A DNA stretch of 6,521 bases from Caryophanales bacterium UBA7057 (GTDB taxonomy: Bacteria; Bacillota_I; Bacilli_A; RF39; UBA660), in contig DLAC01000045.1 of the NCBI GenBank assembly GCA_002493865.1, positions 9,539-16,059 of the forward strand. Reading direction: 5' to 3'. This document shows positions 1 through 5,814 of the stretch, piece after piece (position 1 is the stretch's first letter; every line of letters begins with the position of its first letter). The translations under genes were made by a program, and so were the position numbers. The notes beneath the pieces were generated by a model. It did no database searches. It saw only the letters and a program-made list of their open reading frames with translations, and was not told the origin of the DNA.

Positions 1-552
1 AATGATAGTTTAGAAGGACAGAGTAAAGAACAAGCTCAGGAGAGTGAACAATCACCGAGTGATCAACAAAGTAATAGTTCTGGAAAACAAGGTGAAGAAG
101 AGTCACAGAAAAATGAACAGTCATCGGGAGAATCTCAAAATGATGCTTCGGAAGAACAAAGTGAGGAAGAACCTCAAGAAGGAAAAAAACAATCTGGAGG
201 TTCTCAAAATGATAGTTTAGAAGGACAGAGTGAAGAACAAGCTCAGGAGAGTGAACAATCACCGAGTAATCAACAAAATAATAGCTCTGGAAAACAAGGT
301 GAAAAAGAGTTCCAAGGAAATGAACAGTCATCGGGAGAATCTCAAAATGATGCTTCGGAAGAACAAAGTGAAGAACAATCCCAGGAGAGTGAACAACCAT
401 TGAGTGATCAACAAAGTAATAATTCTGGAAAACAGGGGGAAGAAGGGTCCCAGGAAAATGAACAGTCATCGAGGGAATCTCAAAGTGATGCTTTTGAAGA
501 ACAAAGTGAGGAAGAACTTCAAGAAGATGAAAATCAATCTGACAATTCTCAA
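1..552 (+). repeat. Eight in-frame 69-bp tandem repeats
   Basis: Units begin at 1, 70, 139, 208, 277, 346, 415 and 484, each exactly 69 bp (23 codons); a diverged ninth begins at 553. Three subtypes alternate: A (units 1, 4), B (units 2, 5, 7) and C (units 3, 8). Unit 6 is a C/A hybrid. Units 1 and 4 differ at only 2 of 69 bases, which points to recent expansion of a 207-bp ABC super-unit. Because 69 is divisible by three, gain or loss of units keeps the frame. More units probably lie left of the window. Confidence 0.95.
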
Positions 553-1644
553 AGTGATATTTCGGAAGAACAAGTTGAAGAACTAGTAGAAGAAATAGAA
601 AATAGTTCTAAATTGACAAATGAACAAAAAAAACAATTATTAGAAAAATTAAAAAAGAGTATCGAAGAAATTAGGAAGAGAAAAGCATTAAAATTAAAAA
701 AGCAACATCTACTTTCAGAAAAACGAGAAGTAACTGAGTCAAAAGAAGAACAATATGAACTATCAGAACAATCAAATAATTTTTTAAATTCATTAAGGGA
801 ACTTTTACCATTTGAAAATAGAGATAGAGGGCCTGGATATGCAGTTGATACAGAATCATCTACTGATGTTCCAGAAAGTATCATTAGAACATTGATTACA
901 AAGTTTTTAAATCAAAGGTTTTGTAAGCATAATACAGATTTAAATATTCGATCAAACACTTTAGAAAAAGCCGACGGATTTTACAAATGGGAAGTAAAAG
1001 ACGTAATTGTACACTTACAAACACACCAAGTTACAAAAGTTTTAAATGATAAATATGGGTATGAATATGCAGATGGCAAAAATGAAAATGTTCCTTTATC
1101 TTTCTATTTTGACATGTCAGGAAGTATGAGTAACTATACCAATATGCTGGCAGTAATTGCAATTGAATTATTAAAGAAAGGCGTCAAAGTATTAATAGGG
1201 TATAATGAAAGAGTAAATGTTCAAATTGAAAGTATAGAAAAAAAAATGACAGTCCAAGAACTTGCGGAAATATTAGAAAATACTATATATTGGAGTGGTA
1301 GTACACCAAAATATAAAGAACCTAGAGTAAAATTCAAATATGTCAAAAGCAATCTTGATAATTATTTAATTAGAAGAAAAGCAGAAAAATGCGTTGTCTT
1401 CTCAGATTTTGACCCAAGAGATGAGGTCATAAATCTATCACAAGCAGCAGATGTATATTGGTTCTGCTTTGAATCAGATTATAAGGCTAAAGATATAAAA
1501 GGTTTTAATGGCTTTATTTATAAAGTTCAAAGTTTAGAAGACTTAGAGCAGGGATTATTGAAAGTAAATGAAAAAAAGTTTCAAACACTTTGTTATGTAG
1601 ATAATCCATTAGAGTTCCAGAAGAAAGTGAGAGTGAAAAAATGA
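1..1644 (+). CDS. VWA-domain protein with acidic repeat tail (5' end outside window)
   Basis: The frame is open from base 1, so 547 residues are visible and the true start lies upstream. Residues 1-184 are eight 23-residue Ser/Glu/Gln-rich acidic repeats with a degenerate ninth. Residues about 203-260 are Lys/Glu-rich and probably coiled coil. Residues about 363-520 form a VWA domain. Its MIDAS metal site is complete: D371-x-S373-x-S375 in DMSGSMS, T435 in WSGSTP and D469 in VVFSDFD, with normal family spacing. VWA proteins with an intact MIDAS bind a divalent metal and use it to grip a protein partner. No signal peptide or membrane segment is visible, but the N-terminus is missing. The stop overlaps the start of the MoxR-like gene (ATGA), so the two are probably made together and interact, as in RavA-ViaA and NorQ-NorD pairs. 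The VWA assignment is firm; the biological target is unknown. Confidence 0.9.
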   Translation, partial: NDSLEGQSKEQAQESEQSPSDQQSNSSGKQGEEESQKNEQSSGESQNDASEEQSEEEPQEGKKQSGGSQNDSLEGQSEEQAQESEQSPSNQQNNSSGKQGEKEFQGNEQSSGESQNDASEEQSEEQSQESEQPLSDQQSNNSGKQGEEGSQENEQSSRESQSDAFEEQSEEELQEDENQSDNSQSDISEEQVEELVEEIENSSKLTNEQKKQLLEKLKKSIEEIRKRKALKLKKQHLLSEKREVTESKEEQYELSEQSNNFLNSLRELLPFENRDRGPGYAVDTESSTDVPESIIRTLITKFLNQRFCKHNTDLNIRSNTLEKADGFYKWEVKDVIVHLQTHQVTKVLNDKYGYEYADGKNENVPLSFYFDMSGSMSNYTNMLAVIAIELLKKGVKVLIGYNERVNVQIESIEKKMTVQELAEILENTIYWSGSTPKYKEPRVKFKYVKSNLDNYLIRRKAEKCVVFSDFDPRDEVINLSQAADVYWFCFESDYKAKDIKGFNGFIYKVQSLEDLEQGLLKVNEKKFQTLCYVDNPLEFQKKVRVKK

Positions 1645-3440
1645 TTTCCTTTGACGAAATGAAGAAAAGAATAGAAAAAATGGGTTATTATGCAACAGAT
1701 GAATTGCTTTATGATATGTATAATGCTTTATCATTATTGAGTAATTCAGAAATTGGTTTTGGACAGGATATCTATGCAATGTGTTTAGAGGGACCTCCAG
1801 GTGCTGGTAAAACAGAGTTTGCAAAGACATATGCTAAACTAGCAGATGAAATATTTAACAATGTAGAATATATAAGTTATCAGTGTGATCCTACAACTGG
1901 AAAAACGGAATTGTATGAAGATATTAACATTAGTGCAGCAATTAGAGGTGACGCTGATCATGTGAATATACCTGGTAAACTAATTGAAGCTATTAACAAA
2001 GTAAATGAAGGAAAAAAAGTTGTCTTGTTTATTGATGAATATGATAAGTCAAGGCCAGAAACAGATGCCTTTACCCTTCAGTTCTTTCAATCAGGAAGAT
2101 TAAACTCAACACAGCATGGTGACTTAGAAATTAAAGAAGAATATAAGGGGAATTTACAAGTAATTGTTGTTAAAAATGATAAACGAGAATTATCTGGGCC
2201 ATTATCAAGACGTCTAAGGATTACAAGGTTAGATTATATGCTTCCTTCACGTTTTCATAAAATAGCAAATAGATTGTTGATTGAGGAAAATAAAAATCCA
2301 GTAGATGAAGGTATCATCAATCTAGTTTCATTAATGTATGAGAAGGCATACGAAAATAGAGAATTATATGATAGACTACCAGCATGTTCCGAGATGCTAA
2401 CTGCAGCACAAGATGCGGATAGAATGATAAAAATAGCAAATGCACCTCAAAACATAATCTATAATATCATTATTAAGAATATGTTTAAGTCAGCAGATGA
2501 TATTACGACATTTGAAGCTTCTTTAGATAAAGTAAAAAATCAGAATGAATCAGCATTAGCAGCCTTAATTCAGGCAATGAAGATTGTAAAGGAAGATTCC
2601 AAAGAAGAAATAGACTTAAATCACTTAATTGCTGAAAAAGTATTTGTAAATGAAAGTAAAAGGTTAACTGAAAAGACAGAAGAAATGGAACACTTAATAG
2701 AAGAATATAAAGTAAGATTTGAGGCAATGGAACAAGAAAGAAAACAAGCAATTGCAACTGAAATAGAAAAGATTAAATTGGAAAATGGGGAATTAGTCTC
2801 TACAACTAATGTTCCTAATGCCATGAGACTTTTTGGAGATGAAAGTAGTCATATAAAAAGAGGTCATAATATTTTTGAATTATCAAGTGGAGATTGGACA
2901 GAAGTAGCACAAATATATAAACCATATTTATTTTTTAGCTATTTCGTGGAAGAATTAATGACCCTTGCAAGTTCATTAGGTATTAAAATGTATGAAAATG
3001 GAATCTTGTTAAAAGAAGATGGAGAACAAAAATTAATTGCGATTTCTAATATCAATCAAAATAATCATCCAGAATTTAAAATCCTATCCAGTTATCCAGT
3101 GATTCCATCAACCTTTCTTCTTGATATAAAGAATTTTGTAAATTTTATAAATGAATGCTATACTTCACAACCTAAATCAGCAAAGGCACTTGCAGGACAA
3201 GTGACAGGATCTAATGGTAGCTGTACAGTAGATACAATGGTTTATAATGATACTCCAATTACAGGTGATTCTGTGGGGGAAAACATTTATCATCTTTCAC
3301 TCAAACAAGACTTGGAAAAAGATAAAAAATTAGATCAATTTGATTCCATAACACCTTTAATTTCTTGTCAAGATATAAATAAGGCATTAGAAGTCTCTAA
3401 AAAGATAATGTCAGCTCAAGGTAAGGTGTTACAGAAATGA
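1641..3440 (+). CDS. MoxR-like AAA+ ATPase with coiled coil and unassigned C-terminal region
   Basis: A 599-residue AAA+ ATPase. Walker A is GPPGAGKT at 51-58, Walker B is VVLFIDEYD with D132/E133, a sensor-1 candidate is N179 in VVKND, and arginine-finger candidates are R190/R191 in LSRRLR. This order fits the MoxR/dynein-related (AAA_5) class, whose members form ring hexamers that remodel proteins, usually with a VWA partner. Here that partner is encoded just upstream. Residues about 322-383 are a strongly heptad-like Lys/Glu-rich coiled coil, and about 390-599 match nothing I recognise. Typical MoxR proteins are about 300-350 residues, so the second half is an add-on that may hold a partner or the ankyrin protein. 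The ATG at 1641 is chosen because it overlaps the upstream stop (ATGA). Only a weak purine-rich stretch precedes it, so translation is probably coupled. All catalytic motifs are present. Subfamily placement is moderately sure; the C-terminal function is unknown. Confidence 0.9.
   Translation: MISFDEMKKRIEKMGYYATDELLYDMYNALSLLSNSEIGFGQDIYAMCLEGPPGAGKTEFAKTYAKLADEIFNNVEYISYQCDPTTGKTELYEDINISAAIRGDADHVNIPGKLIEAINKVNEGKKVVLFIDEYDKSRPETDAFTLQFFQSGRLNSTQHGDLEIKEEYKGNLQVIVVKNDKRELSGPLSRRLRITRLDYMLPSRFHKIANRLLIEENKNPVDEGIINLVSLMYEKAYENRELYDRLPACSEMLTAAQDADRMIKIANAPQNIIYNIIIKNMFKSADDITTFEASLDKVKNQNESALAALIQAMKIVKEDSKEEIDLNHLIAEKVFVNESKRLTEKTEEMEHLIEEYKVRFEAMEQERKQAIATEIEKIKLENGELVSTTNVPNAMRLFGDESSHIKRGHNIFELSSGDWTEVAQIYKPYLFFSYFVEELMTLASSLGIKMYENGILLKEDGEQKLIAISNINQNNHPEFKILSSYPVIPSTFLLDIKNFVNFINECYTSQPKSAKALAGQVTGSNGSCTVDTMVYNDTPITGDSVGENIYHLSLKQDLEKDKKLDQFDSITPLISCQDINKALEVSKKIMSAQGKVLQK
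3423..3428 (+). promoter_or_regulatory. Ribosome binding site for the ankyrin gene
   Basis: AAGGTG lies 8 bases before the ATG at 3437, inside the last codons of the ATPase gene. With the ATGA overlap it fixes the start and suggests coupled re-initiation. Confidence 0.55.
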
Positions 3441-4159
3441 ATAATTCAAGTTTAATGGAACTCGAAAATAATAAATTAAAAAAGTTAGAAGAATATCAAT
3501 TAGATGAGAAAGGTATTTTAAAGTTCCAGTCAAAAATTAAAAAAGTTGATGAGGAGGAAAGTAATTGTCTTGGTAAAGAATTACTTGAATTGCTTTCCAA
3601 GAAGCAGCCTTCCTCTCTTTCATTAGATGAGTTGTTAGATAAAGCAATCGAATTAATTAAAAATGGTGCAAATATTGAATATAAAGAAGAATCTAAAGGA
3701 AACTTTCCATTACTGATATGTGCAAGAAAAGGATACATTGAAATTGCTTATGTATTATTAAGAACAGGGGCAAACGTCAATCAATCAAATAATTATGGGA
3801 CGACTGCTTTAATGGCAACCGCAAGGCATGGTCATAGTGAACTGCTACAATTGTTAATATTACTGAAAGCAGATGTAAACGCAAAAAGTCGTGGTGGGGA
3901 TGATGCACTGATGTCTGCTAAGAGACATAATCAACAAGAATGTGCAGACATATTAATTAAAGAGCAAGCCTATTTAACTCATAGAAACTTAGAAAATGAA
4001 ACAATTCTGAATGTTCCTGGTAATATATCCATTGATTTATCATATATTGAGAGTTCTACTTTGTCAGAAATCACGACTTCAAAAACAGAAGAAGATGTTT
4101 TAGACTTAATTTCAGAAGCGGAAGAAAAATTAAATAAAATTATTCAGAAAGTAAATTAA
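3437..4159 (+). CDS. Ankyrin-repeat protein, third gene of the VWA-MoxR operon
   Basis: A 240-residue, probably cytoplasmic protein. Three 33-residue ankyrin repeats are clear at 88-120, 121-153 and 154-186, with hallmarks such as TALMATARHGH and repeat ends GANVN and ADVN. A degenerate N-terminal cap repeat (about 62-87, ending in NGANIEY) precedes them. Residues 1-60 are charged and helical, and 190-240 are an acidic helical tail. There is no catalytic motif, signal peptide or membrane segment. Ankyrin repeats bind other proteins, so the likely role is adaptor, substrate or inhibitor for the VWA-MoxR pair; that role is inferred from context. The start overlaps the ATPase stop by 4 bases (ATGA) and follows an AAGGTG ribosome site, so it belongs to the same transcript. 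It is the last gene, as a terminator hairpin follows about 45 bases after its stop. Confidence 0.88.
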   Translation: MNNSSLMELENNKLKKLEEYQLDEKGILKFQSKIKKVDEEESNCLGKELLELLSKKQPSSLSLDELLDKAIELIKNGANIEYKEESKGNFPLLICARKGYIEIAYVLLRTGANVNQSNNYGTTALMATARHGHSELLQLLILLKADVNAKSRGGDDALMSAKRHNQQECADILIKEQAYLTHRNLENETILNVPGNISIDLSYIESSTLSEITTSKTEEDVLDLISEAEEKLNKIIQKVN

Positions 4160-4203
4160 TCAAATATAAAACTTTTAGTAGCAGATTTTCCAAATTTCAA
4201 AAC

Positions 4204-4244
4204 AAAAAGATAGTCAGTTTATTTCGACTGAACTATCTTTTTTT
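4204..4244. terminator. Bidirectional terminator between convergent operons
   Basis: The arm AGATAGTCAGT (4208-4218) pairs with ACTGAACTATCT (4227-4238), with one bulged base and an 8-base loop. A run of T at 4238-4244 follows on the + strand. On the minus strand the A-rich stretch 4204-4208 gives the matching T-rich tail. It can end both the ankyrin operon and the permease gene. The permease stop codon (4219-4221) sits in the loop. Confidence 0.8.
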
Positions 4245-5025
4245 CTATGAATGAAATTACTAAATACATAAGATATGCTACAACTGCTAGAATTACAACA
4301 GAAGTAATCACCAAATTAATATTAAATACTTGAGAACCATACATAATCAAATAACCGAGTCCTTCTTTGGATACTAAAAGCTCTCCCATAATAACTCCAA
4401 TTAAGGACATACTGATATTTACCTTTAGACAATTTATGATAATATTTTTGTTACTTGGAACAATTAATTTCTGAAATATCTGTCTTTTAGATGCATTTAA
4501 TGTTTTTAGAAGTGTGATATAGTAATAATCTACGAACTGAAATCCGTTATAGATATTAATAATGGTAATAAATAAGGAAATCATTAACGCCATAAAAATA
4601 ATAGAATTCATATTGGCACCAATCCAGATAATAATTAAAGGCCCAAGCGCAACTTTTGGTAAGGAATTAAGAATTGTCAAATAAGGATCCACTACTTTTG
4701 CCAAAGTTGGTGCCCACCAGAGTAGTGTTGCAATTCCAAATCCCAAGACACTTGCAATGATAAAACTAATGAGAGTTTCATAAACCGTGATATAGACATG
4801 ATTCCATAAATTGTTTTGTTCTAATAAAGAGACAAAAGTATTTACAACTTGACTAGGGGAACTAGAAAGGAAAGAATTAATCATTCCTGTTTTAGAAGCA
4901 ACTTCCCAAATGGATAAGAAAAAAAGAATAATTAGAAATTGGCAAATTAGGATAAAAACCTTTTTTCTTCTTCTTTTTTTTAAGAAATCTTGGTGTTCCT
5001 TACTATACTTACGAGATGTGGGCAT
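4219..5025 (-). CDS. ABC importer permease, SsuC/TauC/ThiX-like
   Basis: A 268-residue inner-membrane permease of the binding-protein-dependent ABC importers for sulfonates, nitrate, taurine or thiamine precursors (BPD_transp_1 fold). Likely membrane segments are about 22-41, 82-106, 116-137, 139-162, 198-218 and 238-262. The family's PKVALGPLIIIWIG stretch is at 123-136. The cytoplasmic EAA-like loop that docks on the ATPase is at about 167-190 (TLLKTLNASKRQIF...LIVP); its usual Gly is Asn (TLNAS rather than TLGAS). The ATG at 5025 is chosen because GGAGGG lies 6 bases upstream; an in-frame start at 5112 would add 29 residues that do not fit the family. The gene overlaps the end of the ATPase remnant by 17 bases, a normal operon arrangement. 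The substrate cannot be told, and no binding-protein gene is in view. The permease looks intact but its ATPase is not, so it may be inactive unless an ATPase is supplied from elsewhere. Confidence 0.88.
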   Translation of the reverse strand: MPTSRKYSKEHQDFLKKRRRKKVFILICQFLIILFFLSIWEVASKTGMINSFLSSSPSQVVNTFVSLLEQNNLWNHVYITVYETLISFIIASVLGFGIATLLWWAPTLAKVVDPYLTILNSLPKVALGPLIIIWIGANMNSIIFMALMISLFITIINIYNGFQFVDYYYITLLKTLNASKRQIFQKLIVPSNKNIIINCLKVNISMSLIGVIMGELLVSKEGLGYLIMYGSQVFNINLVITSVVILAVVAYLMYLVISFIEKKIVQSK

Positions 5026-5353
5026 CGAGATCCCTCCAAATCTGATCATAGTATTCATGGAATTCCTTTTTCTTTCTATTTTCGATGGGTGTAGATTTAT
5101 TAGGAATATCAATATTATAAACCTTTTTTACAATCGCAGGTCGCTTCGATAAAACGGCAACACGATCACTAAGTGAAACAGCTTCTGCAAGATCATGGGT
5201 CACGAGAATCGCTGTTTTTCCTTCCTTTTTAATAATCTGATAGACATCTTCAGATAGGTAAATTCTAGTTAAATAATCAAGGGCTGAAAATGGTTCATCT
5301 AGAAAAAGAATATCTGGATCAATCGCAAGTGTACGAATCAGTGCGACTCTTTG
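5009..5353 (-). pseudogene. 5'-truncated ABC importer ATPase, SsuB/TauB-like
   Basis: The last 114 codons of a nitrate/sulfonate-type ABC ATPase, a family of about 250 residues. Preserved parts are the end of the signature motif (QRVALIRT), Walker B with D-loop (LFLDEPFSALD, about 5302-5270) and the H-loop histidine in VTHDLAEAV (5195-5197). Homology stops abruptly where LSGGMR should precede QRV. Upstream the frame reads unrelated Lys-rich codons (KEKKKRCLNYI) and hits TAA at 5390-5392. Walker A, the Q-loop and most of the signature are therefore gone, and no ATP-hydrolysing protein can be made from this copy. A GTG at 5203 could start a 64-residue fragment, which is probably meaningless. 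The remnant ends in the usual overlap with the permease. The junction at about 5354 adjoins repeat-bearing non-coding DNA, which suggests deletion or insertion by a mobile element. Confidence 0.85.
5032..5037 (-). promoter_or_regulatory. Ribosome binding site that decides the permease start
   Basis: On the minus strand GGAGGG (5037 down to 5032) is followed by 6 bases and then ATG at 5025. This strong site lies inside the ATPase coding end and rules in favour of the 268-residue product. Confidence 0.8.
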
Positions 5354-5396
5354 AATATAGTTAAGACACCTTTTCTTTTTTTCCTTTATTTATAAT

Positions 5397-5424
5397 GGTT
5401 TGCTCGTGTTCTGATACAAGCCTA
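5397..5424 (+). repeat. Hairpin direct repeat, copy 1
   Basis: GGTTTG (5397-5402) can pair with CAAGCC (5417-5422, one G-U pair). The core GTGTTCTGATACAAGCCTA (5406-5424) matches 5528-5545 except for two substitutions and one extra base. Confidence 0.5.
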
Positions 5425-5510
5425 ATTATCAACCTTTAAGAAATACATTTTATAAAAGTTTAACTTTTTAGTTTTTAAAATTTTAAATTTTATTAAGAAA
5501 GTCCTATTTT

Positions 5511-5554
5511 ATATAGGTTTGTAGAGTGTGTCCTAATACAACCTATATTTTTTT
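5511..5554 (+). repeat. Hairpin direct repeat, copy 2, with terminator-like T-run
   Basis: ATATAGGTTTGTA (5511-5523) pairs with TACAACCTATAT (5537-5548) with one bulged T, a 13-base loop, and then T at 5548-5554. It looks like a + strand intrinsic terminator, yet no + strand gene precedes it. On the minus strand, where the 82-codon gene ends just upstream, no T-run follows. It may be the end of a lost element. The repeat shared with copy 1 spans 5516-5545. Confidence 0.55.
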
Positions 5555-5565
5555 GCATTTTTGAG

Positions 5566-5814
5566 TTATTGTTTACTAGTTCTATTAACTATTTCAACTA
5601 ATTTATTTCTAATCCATTGTTCTGAATATCCCATTACTCTCCAAGTATTTATTGCTCTTTCTAATATTAAAGATGGATCAAATATTTCATCAATTCTATC
5701 ACTACCTAATTTAGCAAGCCAATCTTTTATTTCATTATTACCGTCACTATTGATTATTTTGTAAAAATCATCTGGTGTCATATCTTTTAATTGTTTTGCT
5801 AATTCATTATTCAT
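5566..5814 (-). CDS. Small hypothetical protein coupled to the RhuM-Fic gene
   Basis: An 82-residue soluble, mostly helical, fairly acidic protein. I do not recognise a named family. Its C-terminal part, WRVMGYSEQWIRNKL at about 58-72, vaguely resembles a segment (MGYSExWI) found in some phage antirepressor/BRO-type proteins, so it could be a shortened relative; this is a weak resemblance. The ATG at 5814 overlaps the stop of the RhuM-Fic gene by 8 bases (ATGAATAA), and no Shine-Dalgarno precedes it, so translation is probably coupled to that gene. An overlapping small downstream gene beside a Fic/Doc protein could be an antitoxin or regulator, but antitoxins of Doc-type toxins usually come first, so this is only a possibility. 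Its 3' end lies against the repeat-bearing scar and may itself be truncated. Confidence 0.6.
   Translation of the reverse strand: MNNELAKQLKDMTPDDFYKIINSDGNNEIKDWLAKLGSDRIDEIFDPSLILERAINTWRVMGYSEQWIRNKLVEIVNRTSKQ

Larger units (their letters stand above)
5354..5565. other. Non-coding A+T-rich junction, probable rearrangement scar
   Basis: No convincing gene lies here. The stretch separates the broken ATPase from the RhuM-Fic pair. It holds two related hairpin-forming direct repeats (5397-5424 and 5516-5545), a 14-bp perfect palindrome TTTAAAATTTTAAA (5474-5487) and an inverted 9-mer TTAAGACAC (5361-5369) / GTGTCCTAA (5528-5536) matching at 8 of 9. On the minus strand TTGTAT and TATAAA at roughly 18-19 bases spacing (about 5419-5391) could be a weak promoter toward the permease, but I would not rely on it. 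Confidence 0.5.

Noticed and set aside
1..552. CRISPR-like array from the regular repeat spacing
   Set aside because: Repeats are contiguous 69-bp units with no unique spacers, and they keep an open coding frame throughout.
549..884. Minus-strand reading frame of 111 codons opposite the VWA gene
   Set aside because: Ser/Phe-rich translation is the shadow of Glu/Lys codons on the other strand; no ribosome site and no recognisable domain.
400..1644. Start of the VWA gene at the TTG codon at 400
   Set aside because: The frame is open from base 1 with the same 23-residue repeats on both sides of 400, and no ribosome site stands out there. The TTG is a leucine codon inside the repeat array.
4219..5112. 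Longer 297-residue permease starting at 5112
   Set aside because: The extra 29 residues would overlap the ATPase coding end more deeply and are unlike the family's N-terminus. The GGAGGG site points to the ATG at 5025.
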